Positions 35,491 to 44,435 of a stretch of 64,000 bases of DNA are shown here, piece after piece. The position numbers and the translations under genes were made by a program. The DNA is from Afipia sp. (GTDB taxonomy: Bacteria; Pseudomonadota; Alphaproteobacteria; Rhizobiales; Xanthobacteraceae): the NCBI GenBank assembly GCA_016201045.1, contig JACQDM010000002.1, forward strand, positions 434,001-498,000. Direction: 5' to 3'. A model generated the notes under the pieces. That model was given only the letters and a program-made list of their open reading frames with translations. It had not been told where the DNA came from and did no database searches. Position 1 is the stretch's first letter; each line of letters opens with the position of its first letter.

Positions 35491-36318
35491 CTAAGGCGCG
35501 ACGCGCCTGAGTTCGGCGGTGAGTGCCTTCAGCGTATCGACCAGCATCGGACCGCCGCAAACCGTGAGGCGGTCCGGCAGCGCGATGCGTTTCGACGGCG
35601 GGTAGAATTTCTCCAGCGCCGGATGCAGCAGAAACGCCTGGCCCTCGTCTTCTGCGGAATTGGCGGTGTCGGATACGAGCAGCAAATCCGGCTTGAGGCT
35701 GATGATGGTTTCGAGCGGCGCGAAGCCGCCATAATCATAGCCGAGTTCGCCGGCGGCGTTCTTCAACCCCAGCTCGGTCAACAGCGAATTCGCCAGCGTG
35801 TCGCCGCCCGTCACCCAGCCGCGCCGCGACACCGGAAGCACGCGATAGGCCTTGCGCGAAGCGGCTTGCCGCGCCTCCGTAATCGCGGCATCGATTTTTG
35901 CGATGTCGTCCGCAGCGCGTGAAGGCTGGCCGAGGAGATCGCCCATCCGGCGGATCTGAGCTTTGACCTCGCCGAGCGATCGCGCGAAGAAAAATTCCTC
36001 GACGCGCAGTCCTTTCTCTTTCAACAGTTCGCGGGTTTCGCGTTTGGTGTAATCGCCTGCGAACACGATGTCGGGCTTGAGCACGAGAACATCTTCCGCC
36101 TCACCTGACAGCCGGCGGAATTGTCCGGCTTTGACTGCGTCGAACGATTGCGACGGATCGCGCGAGAATGGCGACAGCCCCGCGATCTGTCGCGGGTCCG
36201 CCATCGCCATCACAAGCTGATCGGTGCACAGATTGATTGACGCGACACGCGGCGGGCCTTCCGCGAGCGCGGCGGGCGAACAAAGCGTCAAGATACAAAT
36301 CGCGACGAGTTGTTTCAT
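35491..36318 (-). CDS. ABC importer periplasmic binding protein (BtuF/FepB-like)
   Basis: 275 residues from the ATG at 36318; a longer open frame upstream is antisense-like to the ATPase and rejected. Signal peptide (LVAICILTLCSPAALAEG), then RVASINLCTDQLVMAMADPRQIAGLSP, VLKPDIVFAGDY and the second lobe RGWVTGGDTLANSLLTELGLKN. This is the helical-backbone class used for cobalamin, haem or ferric siderophores. It is last in the permease-ATPase-binding protein operon. The ligand cannot be fixed from the sequence. Confidence 0.88.
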   Translation of the reverse strand: MKQLVAICILTLCSPAALAEGPPRVASINLCTDQLVMAMADPRQIAGLSPFSRDPSQSFDAVKAGQFRRLSGEAEDVLVLKPDIVFAGDYTKRETRELLKEKGLRVEEFFFARSLGEVKAQIRRMGDLLGQPSRAADDIAKIDAAITEARQAASRKAYRVLPVSRRGWVTGGDTLANSLLTELGLKNAAGELGYDYGGFAPLETIISLKPDLLLVSDTANSAEDEGQAFLLHPALEKFYPPSKRIALPDRLTVCGGPMLVDTLKALTAELRRVAP

Positions 36319-36319
36319 G

Positions 36320-37102
36320 TCAGCCGTTCGCCCACGGCACGATGACAGATTGATTCTGGAAACTCGCGCGATAGGCGCCGACGCGAAATACATCTTCCAT
36401 AATGGAATCCGATAGCGCGTGGTCCGGCGCCCCCTGCGCGACCAGCCGCCCGTCGGACAGAACCAGAACCGTATCGGCGAATCGCGCGGCAAGACCGAGA
36501 TCGTGCGTCACCACGATGACCAATGCCCCGCCGTTCGCGGTACTCCGCAGCACGCTCATGATGTTGAGCTGATAGCGCGGGTCGAGCGACGCCGTCGGCT
36601 CGTCTGCGAGGATCACAGGCGCTTCGACGGCAAGCACGCGCGCGAGCGCGACGCGGCTGCGTTCGCCGCCGGACAGTTCAGTGACTTTGCGTTCGGCGAG
36701 CGGCAGAATATCGGTGGCCTTGATGGCACGGGCGACCGCGGCTTCGTCGGATTCCGCAAGCCGCAACGGATCGGTTGCGCCGTGCGGATATCGCCCCAGC
36801 GCGACCACATCGCGCACGCGCAGCGGCCAGTGAACCGCGTGCCCCTGCGGCAGATAGCCGAACCGGGTCGCGCGTTCCCGCAACGGCAGCGCGTCAAGTG
36901 AGTCGCCGTCGATGCGAATGTCGCCGTTGGACGGAATAAGGCCCGCGATGGCGCGCAGCAGCGTGGTCTTGCCGACGCCGTTCGGCCCCACCAGCGCGAC
37001 GAGATGCCCGCCTTCCAATTCAGACGAGATGTGATGGATCACCGTGCGCCCGCCGAGTGCCACGGAGACATTCTGGATCGCGAGCGATACCGGAGGTGTC
37101 AT
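36320..37102 (-). CDS. ABC importer ATP-binding protein (BtuD/FecE-like)
   Basis: 260 residues. Walker A GPNGVGKTT, Q-loop FGYLPQG, signature LSGGERSRVALAR, Walker B VILADEP and the switch histidine in VVTHDLG are all intact. The ATG at 37102 overlaps the end of the permease gene by 4 bases. It ends 1 base before the start of the binding-protein gene. The frame is open far upstream, but that part is only a shifted reading of the permease gene. Confidence 0.92.
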   Translation of the reverse strand: MTPPVSLAIQNVSVALGGRTVIHHISSELEGGHLVALVGPNGVGKTTLLRAIAGLIPSNGDIRIDGDSLDALPLRERATRFGYLPQGHAVHWPLRVRDVVALGRYPHGATDPLRLAESDEAAVARAIKATDILPLAERKVTELSGGERSRVALARVLAVEAPVILADEPTASLDPRYQLNIMSVLRSTANGGALVIVVTHDLGLAARFADTVLVLSDGRLVAQGAPDHALSDSIMEDVFRVGAYRASFQNQSVIVPWANG

Positions 37103-38124
37103 GCGACACCTCCGCCGAGCGAGCGGCGTTCGCGCACGATCAGATAGAGGAAAAACGGCACGCCGATGATCGAGGTCAGCACGCCGACCTTGATGTCGGA
37201 GGTCGATGGAATGATCCGCACCCCGATGTCGGCGGCCAACAGCAACGCCGCGCCAGCCAACGCGCTCGGCACCATCAGCCGTGCCGGGTCGTGTCCGACA
37301 AGCGGCCGCATCAGATGCGGCGCGACAAGTCCGATGAATCCGATGGCGCCGGTCACGGCGACCGCGCCGCCGACGCCGAGTGCGACGCCGGTAATCACCG
37401 ACAATCGCAGCCGGCTGACATTGACGCCGAGACTCTGAGCCGTTTCCTCGCCGAGACTCAAGGCGCGGAAGGCGTTGCGCTGACTCATCAGAATAGCAGC
37501 ACCGGCGACGATGAACGGCAGCGCCAGCGCCACATGACGGAAACTGCGATCGTCGAGCGATCCGAGAAGCCAGAAGGAAATCTCCAGCGCGACAAACGGA
37601 TTCGACGACAGATTCATCACCAGCGCCGCCGCGGAGCCAGCAAGGCTCGAGATCGCAAGCCCTGCGAGGATCAAAAGCAGAAGACTCGCATTGCGCCCGG
37701 CAATGCCGAGCAGTGCGAATACCGACACGAACGCCATGACGATGCCCGCGACCGGCAACGCATAGGACCGCACGTCCGCAAGACCCAGCGCAATCGTCAG
37801 CACCGCGCCGAACGCCGCCGATTGCGGCGCGCCGAACAGTTCGGGCGCCGCGAGCGGGTTGCGCAGCAATCCCTGTAACGCCGCACCGGACAGCCCGAGG
37901 ATCGCGCCGATGGCGAGCGCGAGAATCGTTCGCGGCAGGCGGATGTCCTGCACGATGGTGCGCTGAATATCGTCGCCGCCGCCGAACAGCGCATTCAGAA
38001 CCGTGAGCGGAGGCAGCCGGATGGGACCGATGCCAAGCGAAGCGATCACCAGAAGCGCCACCAGAATCGTCAAAGCCGCGATGGTGACGAGCGGCCGCCG
38101 GCCTGTTTTCGATGTCATCTGCAA
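37099..38124 (-). CDS. ABC importer permease (BtuC/FecD family)
   Basis: 341 residues, about ten membrane segments. Family patterns RLPRTILALAIGAILGLSGAALQGLLRNPLAAPELFG and GAIGFIGLVAPHLMRPLVGHDPARLMVPSALAGAALLLAAD are present. It forms the membrane channel of a cobalamin/haem/ferric-chelate importer. It is the first gene of the operon. An in-frame ATG at 38118 is an alternative start. No cobalamin riboswitch (no B12 box) or obvious Fur site was recognised in the 323 bases upstream. Confidence 0.91.
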   Translation of the reverse strand: MQMTSKTGRRPLVTIAALTILVALLVIASLGIGPIRLPPLTVLNALFGGGDDIQRTIVQDIRLPRTILALAIGAILGLSGAALQGLLRNPLAAPELFGAPQSAAFGAVLTIALGLADVRSYALPVAGIVMAFVSVFALLGIAGRNASLLLLILAGLAISSLAGSAAALVMNLSSNPFVALEISFWLLGSLDDRSFRHVALALPFIVAGAAILMSQRNAFRALSLGEETAQSLGVNVSRLRLSVITGVALGVGGAVAVTGAIGFIGLVAPHLMRPLVGHDPARLMVPSALAGAALLLAADIGVRIIPSTSDIKVGVLTSIIGVPFFLYLIVRERRSLGGGVA

Positions 38125-38447
38125 CGTGTCGGTCTCTATAAATGCCGCCGCCTAGATATAAGCAGCGCAACAGCGTGTCACTGCAATTCGGCCGGTTTTG
38201 GCGCGATGCCCCGTGATCCGCACGCCAATATAAAGTGATCGCTCGCTCGCGTCTGCTGCGGTGCGATGCCAGCGCCTGCGGCGAAAGGCGGGCAGGAGCA
38301 GTTGCAAGATTCGCTTTGAGCCGGAATGCGATCAGGTAGCATCGAGGCACTCGACGGTAAGGCGAAGGCACATTCGCCGCACGAAAATCGAATTGGGGAG
38401 CAACAGGCCGTCCGACCAACGGCGCGGCCAACAGGGAGTGAGGCAGA
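38125..38447. other. intergenic region between divergent ABC operon and solute-binding protein
   Basis: 323 bases with no gene I can support. It contains the promoters of two divergent units. TATAAA-like sequences occur near 38138 and 38230, but no matched -35 was found. A GGGAGTGAGG ribosome site lies directly before the binding protein start. Confidence 0.4.
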
Positions 38448-39773
38448 ATGAGCGACTATCATTTGGATCGGCGATCGCTGCTCAAGGGGACGGCGATGAC
38501 GATGGCTGCGGCCGCGACGATGTCGGCGGATCAGCTGCTCGGTCATGCGAAGGCGTGGGCGCAAGCCTCGCAATGGAAACCGGAGCCGGGCGCGAAGATC
38601 AACTTCCTGCGCTGGAAGCGCTTCGTGGAGGCCGAGGATGTCGCCTTCATGAAAATCGTCGATGCCTTCCAGAAGGCGACCGGCGTGACGATCAATGTCT
38701 CCAACGAATCCTTCGACGACATTCAGCCCAAGGCGTCGGTCGCGGCGAATACCGGGCAGGGCCTCGACATGGTGTGGGGTCTCTATTCGCTGCCGTTTTT
38801 GTTTCCGGAGAAATGCGTCGATGTCAGCGACGTCGCCGAATATCTCGGCAAGAAATACGGCGGATGGGCTCCGTCGGGCGAAGCCTACGGCAAGATGGGA
38901 AACAAATGGATCGGCATTCCTGTCGCGTCCAGCGGCGGTCTCGTCAATTACAGAATCGCCGCCATGCAGAAATGCGGCTTCAAGGAATTTCCGAAAGACC
39001 TCGGCGGGTTTCAGGAGCTGATCAAGGGCCTCAAGGCCAACGGTACACCGGCCGGCATGGCGCTGGGCCACGCCACCGGCGACGCGAACGGATGGCTCGC
39101 CTGGGCGCTGTGGGCGCATAACGCTTACACCGTCGACAAGGACAACAAGGTCACGATCAACTCCCCGGAGACGGCGAAGGCGCTGGACTATGTCAAATCG
39201 CTTTATGAGAATTTCATTCCCGGCACCGTGTCGTGGAACGACTCATCGAACAACAAGGCGTTCCTCGCAGGCCAGCTTCATCTGACGACCAACGGCATTT
39301 CGATCTATGTCGCGGCGAAGAAGGAAAATCCCGCAATTGCCGCCGACATGGATCACGCACATTTGCCGGTCGGTATCAGCGGGCAGGTGCGCGAGCAGCA
39401 TCTCGGCTTTCCCATCCTGATCTTCAATTTCACCAAGTACCCGCAAGCCTGCAAGGCGTTCACGGCATTCTTGATGGAAGGGCCGCAGTTCAATCCGTGG
39501 ATCGAGGCCGCGCAGGGCTATCTGTCGCACTTCCTGCTCGCCTACGACGCCAACCCGATCTGGACGGCGGACCCGAAAAATACGCCCTATCGTGACGTCG
39601 CCAAGCTGGCGACGACGCCTGCGGGACGAGGGACGTTGAACGAGAGTGCTGCTGCGGCTATCGCCGACTTCGTTGTGGTCGATATGTTTGCGAATTATTG
39701 TACCGGCCGCGACGATCTCAAAGGCGCAATGGCTTCGGCGGAGCGGCAGTTCAAGCGAATCTACCGGACTTGA
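38448..39773 (+). CDS. Tat-exported extracellular solute-binding protein (ABC type 1), orphan
   Basis: 441 residues. The signal DRRSLLKGTAMTMAAAATM is twin-arginine type; the mature protein has the sugar-binding family 1 layout (INFLRWKRFVEAEDVAFMKIVDAFQKATGVTINV, then NTGQGLDMVWGLYSLPFLFPEKCVDV and FLAGQLHLTTNGISIYVAAKK). It probably captures a sugar, polyol or similar solute in the periplasm. No permease or ATPase gene accompanies it. It is followed by a clear terminator at 39803. Confidence 0.86.
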   Translation: MSDYHLDRRSLLKGTAMTMAAAATMSADQLLGHAKAWAQASQWKPEPGAKINFLRWKRFVEAEDVAFMKIVDAFQKATGVTINVSNESFDDIQPKASVAANTGQGLDMVWGLYSLPFLFPEKCVDVSDVAEYLGKKYGGWAPSGEAYGKMGNKWIGIPVASSGGLVNYRIAAMQKCGFKEFPKDLGGFQELIKGLKANGTPAGMALGHATGDANGWLAWALWAHNAYTVDKDNKVTINSPETAKALDYVKSLYENFIPGTVSWNDSSNNKAFLAGQLHLTTNGISIYVAAKKENPAIAADMDHAHLPVGISGQVREQHLGFPILIFNFTKYPQACKAFTAFLMEGPQFNPWIEAAQGYLSHFLLAYDANPIWTADPKNTPYRDVAKLATTPAGRGTLNESAAAAIADFVVVDMFANYCTGRDDLKGAMASAERQFKRIYRT

Positions 39774-39802
39774 TTTCGCGCGCATACAAATGTGCAACGA
39801 CA

Positions 39803-39826
39803 AAGGGCTGCCCGAGGGCAGCCCTT
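39803..39826 (+). terminator. intrinsic terminator after the solute-binding protein
   Basis: Perfect 10-base arms AAGGGCTGCC (39803-39812) and GGCAGCCCTT (39817-39826) with a CGAG loop, followed by CAATTTT. It lies 30 bases after the stop of the rightward gene and separates it from the convergent TadG-like gene. Confidence 0.8.
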
Positions 39827-39849
39827 CAATTTTGTACGCGATGATTTTA

Positions 39850-41163
39850 TCAGCTTGAGATGTGCGCCTTCGCGACCGCCTTCTGGAACAGAGTGTTCAT
39901 CGCCTGCGAAATGCCGTCGGTCGGGCTCACCTCGAAGTAGAATCCGGGCGAGGCGCATGACTGCATGTTCTGCGCGATCTCGCTGTTCGGCGAAGGGCCG
40001 TAAGGGCCGGAATTGAACGGCGCGATCCACTGGTTGTACCAGGCGTTCGTCGGCAGCGAGAGATAGGTTGTGTAGAGCACGGCGATCTGAATGCCGCGCG
40101 CCTTGATGGCCGTGCAAAGCGCCGGATTGATCGGCGACTGGCAGCGCGTGCCATTGGATGTCGGTTTCAGACAAGCCGAATTGGCTTCATCGGCAACGCC
40201 GTCGGAGACGAAGAACAGATATTTCTGCGGAGCGTTCGATGTACCTGAACCGGGCGTCGGGATCGCCGCGTTGATCTGCGGCATGATCGTCGTGAAACCC
40301 GTGTCCATGTCGTTGTTCTGGTTCTGGCCGGCCACCGTCATCAGGTCGATGTTGCCGGCCTGCGCCTTGGCGTTGGACAGGTTGGACGTGAGCGCGGCGA
40401 TGGTCGTCAGGCCTGCGCTCGATGCCGACGAGCCGAACGTGTAGATCGCCATGCGGAACTGGTTGTTGAACACTTCCGTCGCGGCGGCCGTATCCATCAG
40501 GCTTTGCGCCGCCGACCGGACGACGTCGATGCGTGTTGTGACGTTCAGCTGCTTCGCAAGTTTGTAATAGTTGTTGTTGTCGTTGGTGTCATGACACGCG
40601 AATGCGCACTGATCGGGCGTGTTGTTGACCATCGCGGTCACGTCGGCTGGCGTCGCGGCAACCCCCATCGACGGCGAATTATCGAGCAGAAGATAGAAGT
40701 CGATGAACACCGGCATCGTCGTGGACGACACCGACGTGCCCGTCACGGTCATTGCGTTTTTGCCGAGCGCGCGCATGAAGGTGGTGTTGATCGTCGCGCT
40801 GAAGCTGACGGTCGATGTCAGTGTGCTGCCGGATTTGACCACGGCAGCTGTCGAACTGTTGAGCGTGTAGCCACTCTCGCCGGTCATGTTGGCGGTGAAA
40901 ATCTGGAGCGCATCCGGGCCGCCTACGGCGATCGTGCCATCGCTGGCGGTGCCTGCCGCCGCATAGGCCGGGCCGTTCTTGCCGATGGCGCCGACGCTCG
41001 CCGCGTCCGCTGCCGCCTGCAACTTGCTGCGCAGCCGCGTCGCCATGCTGTAGTCGACGGCGCATCCGACGCCGCCGAGGATCGGCATGACGGTGATGGC
41101 GAAGATCACGGCGACGTTGGCGCGCGTGTCGCGGCGGAAACGGGAGAGAAAATGGGTCGGCAT
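39850..41163 (-). CDS. TadE/TadG-like pilus assembly protein with von Willebrand A domain
   Basis: 437 residues. The N-terminus RDTRANVAVIFAITVMPILGGVGCAVDYSMATRLRSKLQAAADAA is the Flp-pilus TadE/G (and RsaA-like minor pilin) signature: one membrane helix with a pilin-like start. Residues from about 155 form a VWA domain with FIDFYLLLDNSPSMG, a DxSxS metal site, and YLFFVSDGVADEA. It probably sits in the envelope as an adhesive or pilus-associated protein. No other tad genes are in the window. Confidence 0.85.
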   Translation of the reverse strand: MPTHFLSRFRRDTRANVAVIFAITVMPILGGVGCAVDYSMATRLRSKLQAAADAASVGAIGKNGPAYAAAGTASDGTIAVGGPDALQIFTANMTGESGYTLNSSTAAVVKSGSTLTSTVSFSATINTTFMRALGKNAMTVTGTSVSSTTMPVFIDFYLLLDNSPSMGVAATPADVTAMVNNTPDQCAFACHDTNDNNNYYKLAKQLNVTTRIDVVRSAAQSLMDTAAATEVFNNQFRMAIYTFGSSASSAGLTTIAALTSNLSNAKAQAGNIDLMTVAGQNQNNDMDTGFTTIMPQINAAIPTPGSGTSNAPQKYLFFVSDGVADEANSACLKPTSNGTRCQSPINPALCTAIKARGIQIAVLYTTYLSLPTNAWYNQWIAPFNSGPYGPSPNSEIAQNMQSCASPGFYFEVSPTDGISQAMNTLFQKAVAKAHISS

Positions 41164-41288
41164 GGTGTTCGCTCAGCCTGAAACTAGCGTCAGACTGATA
41201 CCGGCCGCACGTTGCAGAACACTTATAATTTAAGCCAAAAAGCGCCTTTCGCGCCTGACGCTTAAGGGCGCATGAATGGCGGCCGCGT

Positions 41289-41480
41289 TTAGATTCTGTC
41301 AACCTTAAGAAACAGTGCCCATAGCAGCGACAGCGCGCCGACATAGAGCAGCCATTGCGGGTTCTGGCAGAAAATATCGCCATAGGTGCAGAACGGGCGC
41401 GTCCATGAGGGCGCGTCGCGGTTGGAGGCGAAATAAAACAGCGCCGAGCTTGCGAGCAGTCCGCATGCGATCTGGAGCAT
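41289..41480 (-). CDS. small membrane protein, unknown
   Basis: 63 residues from the ATG at 41480, with AAGGA 8 bases upstream; a longer frame to 41591 lacks support. Two hydrophobic segments (LQIACGLLASSALFYFAS and WLLYVGALSLLWALFL) flank a polar loop with two cysteines (PFCTYGDIFCQNP). The cysteine pair would face the periplasm if both ends are inside. No function can be assigned; small proteins of this type are frequent in Bradyrhizobium relatives. Confidence 0.66.
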   Translation of the reverse strand: MLQIACGLLASSALFYFASNRDAPSWTRPFCTYGDIFCQNPQWLLYVGALSLLWALFLKVDRI

Positions 41481-41835
41481 CGTTCGATCCTTACGGTTCA
41501 ACGATCGACATCGTTCAGGAATTATCGGGCGCGAAGACGCGATTTCAAGCGCGTCGGGATTGAAGGCCGCGCTTCCGCCGGACATGGACAATCAATGGAA
41601 AATGGCCGCGCAGAAATATGGGCCTATTGCGGCATTCGGCGTTGGAACCATCCGGGTGCCGCAAAGGTTATCCGAATGTCGACACAGTTTTCTCCATTTG
41701 GGGCCCCTATTTGAGGGATAAAAAAATAGCGCCCCATTGGGCGCGCGTTCATTCATGGCTGACAAATCGAATGTTGAGTTTTCTTTCGCTACAATTCGAT
41801 GCGAATGCCGCACTCTTTCGGGAGGCGTCTTTCGC
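41481..41835. other. intergenic region with a reverse-strand terminator
   Basis: 355 bases without a supported gene. The only clear element is the hairpin and T-run at 41715-41744 on the reverse strand. A GGAGG at 41821-41825 serves the next rightward gene. Confidence 0.45.
41715..41744 (-). terminator. intrinsic terminator on the reverse strand, with no adjacent reverse gene
   Basis: Read on the reverse strand, GCGCCC (complement of 41739-41744), loop AATG, GGGCGC (complement of 41729-41734), then TATTTTTTTATCC: a 6-base GC stem and a seven-T run. The nearest gene on this strand upstream is the CitE-like gene whose stop is about 385 bases away, across a gene on the other strand. Confidence 0.6.
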
Positions 41836-42126
41836 ATGACCCAGACCCACGTTGCGCGCGTTTTCGTGCTTGTTATCGACGAGCGGCCCATTCTCGCGTT
41901 TGAGGCGCGCAACACCGCCGAGGCCCGAGAACTCGGCGCCGAACAATGGATGCGAGAAGATCTGATCGCGCTGACGTCGGAAGGCCGGCCGATCTGGAAT
42001 GGACATGACAAGATCGGCGTTCGGCCCGGCAGCGCCGACGAAGTGGCGTTGTACCACGAGGCCGACGGCGCCGAAGATACCGAGGAAATTCTCCTCGTTT
42101 ATCTCGTCGCGCTCGACGGCGTATAA
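41836..42126 (+). CDS. conserved hypothetical protein
   Basis: 96 residues from the ATG at 41836 with GGAGG about 10 bases upstream. The protein is acidic (ILAFEARNTAEARELGAEQWMREDLIAL, then HEADGAEDTEEILLVYLVALDGV) with no signal peptide or membrane segment. I do not recognise a named domain. It ends 3 bases before the stop of the convergent CitE-like gene. Confidence 0.66.
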   Translation: MTQTHVARVFVLVIDERPILAFEARNTAEARELGAEQWMREDLIALTSEGRPIWNGHDKIGVRPGSADEVALYHEADGAEDTEEILLVYLVALDGV

Positions 42127-42129
42127 CTT

Positions 42130-42948
42130 CTATTTCGGCGGCGCGACCGCATCGCAGGCTTTCGCAACCGCCAGAATTCTCGCGGCACGCAACCGCACCG
42201 GCGCGTCCACCATCATGCCGTCCACCGACACTGCGCCGTCGCCGGAGCTGGAGATTTTCGTCGCCCAGTCGATGTCGGCCTGCGCGGGGCGGAAGCCCTT
42301 GAGTACGGGCGCGATTTGCTTTGGATGAATGCAGAGTTTTCCGCCGAAGCCCATCGATGCCGCGTAGCGCGCATCCTCCTCAACCAAAACCGGATTGTCG
42401 AACGATGGCGTGACGCCTTCGAGCGCGGGCGTGAGTTTCGCAAGCCGCGATGCAAGCACGATTTCGCTGCGCGCCTGCAGCAGCGCGTGCCTGTCCATGC
42501 TGCATCCGAGATCGGCGCTGAAATCGATGTAGCCGAACGCGAGGCGGTCCACCGCACGCGCGATCTCGCGCACGTTCGCGAGGCCTTCGGCGGATTCGAT
42601 CAGCGCGATCACGGGCAGGGAACCGAGCGACTTTCGCATCGCTGAAATCTGCGCGGCGGATTCCGCCTTCGGCAGCATCACGCTTCCGATTTTGAGCTTA
42701 CCCATCGCCTTCACGTCGTCGTCGTACCAGCGCGTGCCTTGCGCGTTGATCCGCACCACCGCGTTCGCGGGCAGGGGCGATGTTGCAATCGTCGCACGCG
42801 CGGCATCCTTGTCGCCGGGCGCGACGGCGTCTTCGAGGTCGAGAATGACGCCGTCGGCACCGGAGGCTGCAGCCTTGGCAAAACGATCCGGACGGTTGCC
42901 CGGCACAAACAGCGGCGCGATGAAGTCGATTGCAGAATTCGATGGCAT
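42130..42948 (-). CDS. HpcH/HpaI-CitE family CoA ester lyase
   Basis: About 272 residues from the ATG at 42948; an ATG at 43059 adds 37 residues of alanine-rich sequence. The TIM-barrel motifs are LFVPGNRPDRFAKAAASGADGVILDLEDAV, SVMLPKAESAAQI, VIALIESAEGLANV and SADLGCSMD, with the metal-binding Glu and Asp. CitE-like proteins cleave acyl-CoA esters such as citryl-, malyl- or methylmalyl-CoA. No citrate lyase alpha or gamma subunit is nearby, so a malyl-CoA type or similar reaction is more likely than citrate lyase. Confidence 0.87.
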   Translation of the reverse strand: MPSNSAIDFIAPLFVPGNRPDRFAKAAASGADGVILDLEDAVAPGDKDAARATIATSPLPANAVVRINAQGTRWYDDDVKAMGKLKIGSVMLPKAESAAQISAMRKSLGSLPVIALIESAEGLANVREIARAVDRLAFGYIDFSADLGCSMDRHALLQARSEIVLASRLAKLTPALEGVTPSFDNPVLVEEDARYAASMGFGGKLCIHPKQIAPVLKGFRPAQADIDWATKISSSGDGAVSVDGMMVDAPVRLRAARILAVAKACDAVAPPK

Positions 42949-43166
42949 GACGGCTCGGTTTACGACCGCCGCTCGCGCTCGATCCGCAGCGGCCAGAACC
43001 GGCAAAATGGCACGGACCGAAGGCTGCGCCAAATCCATAATCGCTTCCGTAACGTTCATCTAAATGGCTGGTTTTTCTGGTTTTTTCCTATTGAACCGCG
43101 TATAGCCGCGCTGCCTATCCGCGCGTCATTGCCTGCCGCGTGGGACTGGGGCAAAGGTGACGGTGA

Positions 43167-44435
43167 ATGCCCGGAACGGTGTCGCACTCACAAGCTGGTT
43201 TTTTCTCACGCACGCTGCGGGATTCCGCGTCGTGGGTGCGGACGGCCGACATTCTGGCAGTGTGTCTGGCGCTGTCGCTGCCGTGGTCGACATCGCTCGT
43301 CGCCATTTTCGCGGTTGTGTTTCTGCTCACTCTGATCCCGGCTTTCGATGCGGCGATGTTTGTACGCTCGCTCAAGCGTCCCGCGTCGTACACGCCGCTC
43401 GCAATCGTCGCGCTTGCGGTGATCGGGATGTTGTGGGCGAGCGATATTCCCTGGCCGTCGCGCCTGCAGGGGCTGGGTCCGGTCGCAAAACTTCTGTTCA
43501 TTCCGTTCCTGATCTATCAGGTCGAACGCTCCGGACGCGGCATGTGGATCGCCGCCGCGTTTGTATTGTCATGCTGCGCGATACTTGCGGCGTCGTGGTA
43601 CCTGCATTTCGCAGGGTACACCTGGTCGCTGTGGCTGGGCGTGCCAGTCAAGAACTACATCGCGCAGAGTCAGGAATTCACGTTCTGCATTTTCGTTTTG
43701 CTCGGCGCGATAATTTTACTGATGCGCAAGGGCTACACCGTTCTGTCCTATTGGCTTGCGGCGCTCGCCGTCGTCTTCGCGGCCAATCTCGTGTTCGTCG
43801 TCTCGTCGCGAACCGCATTGCTTTGTGCGCCGTTTCTGGTCGCGCTGTTCGCGTTCAAGCATTTCGGCCGGACTGGAATCCTGATGACGCTCTTGGTTGC
43901 GTGCGTCGCTGGAATTGTCGCGTGGACCGTATCGCCTGAATTGCGCAACCGCGTCACTTACGGCTTCGCCGAATTGAAGACCTATGAGGAGAAAAACCTT
44001 CCGACCTCGACCGGGCTTCGTCTGGTCTACTGGAAGAAATCGATAAAATTCATCGAAGGTGCACCGTTGATCGGCAGCGGCACCGGCTCGACCAAGACGT
44101 TGTTCGATCGCGATGCCGTCGGCAAAACCGGCGCGTCGGCTGAAGTGATCGGCAACCCGCACAATCAGACTCTGAATTTCGCCGTGCAGTGGGGATTGCT
44201 CGGTGTCGTCGCGCTCTATGCGATGTGGATCGCGCATTTCAGGCTGTTCGTGTCGGCGGACGGTCTGGCGGCATGGATCGGACTGGTGGCCGTGGTTGAA
44301 AACTTCGTGACGTCGGTTTTCAATTCGCATCTGTCGGATTTCACCGAAGGCTGGCTCTATGTGCTGGCCATCGGCGTCGCCGGTGGCATGGTGTTTCGCG
44401 GCAATCAAAAGCCTGCCGGATGGTCGTTGCGATGA
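43167..44435 (+). CDS. O-antigen ligase/polymerase family protein (Wzy/WaaL-like)
   Basis: 422 residues, about ten or more membrane segments, with the large periplasmic loop typical of the family. The conserved part is GAPLIGSGTGSTKTLF and NPHNQTLNFAVQWGLLGVVALYAMWIAHFRL, where the PHN motif is the ligase/polymerase hallmark. It joins polysaccharide repeat units or ligates glycan to lipid at the periplasmic face. It begins the polysaccharide region and overlaps the next gene by 4 bases if that begins at 44432. Confidence 0.87.
   Translation: MPGTVSHSQAGFFSRTLRDSASWVRTADILAVCLALSLPWSTSLVAIFAVVFLLTLIPAFDAAMFVRSLKRPASYTPLAIVALAVIGMLWASDIPWPSRLQGLGPVAKLLFIPFLIYQVERSGRGMWIAAAFVLSCCAILAASWYLHFAGYTWSLWLGVPVKNYIAQSQEFTFCIFVLLGAIILLMRKGYTVLSYWLAALAVVFAANLVFVVSSRTALLCAPFLVALFAFKHFGRTGILMTLLVACVAGIVAWTVSPELRNRVTYGFAELKTYEEKNLPTSTGLRLVYWKKSIKFIEGAPLIGSGTGSTKTLFDRDAVGKTGASAEVIGNPHNQTLNFAVQWGLLGVVALYAMWIAHFRLFVSADGLAAWIGLVAVVENFVTSVFNSHLSDFTEGWLYVLAIGVAGGMVFRGNQKPAGWSLR

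Noticed and set aside
36320-38431. Apparent 703-residue fusion ending in an ABC ATPase
   Set aside because: The upstream 440 residues are a shifted reading of the permease gene; the ATPase begins at the ATG at 37102 with a 4-base overlap with the permease.
38125-38447. Possible cobalamin riboswitch before the BtuC-like gene
   Set aside because: No B12 box or other conserved riboswitch blocks were seen on the relevant strand.
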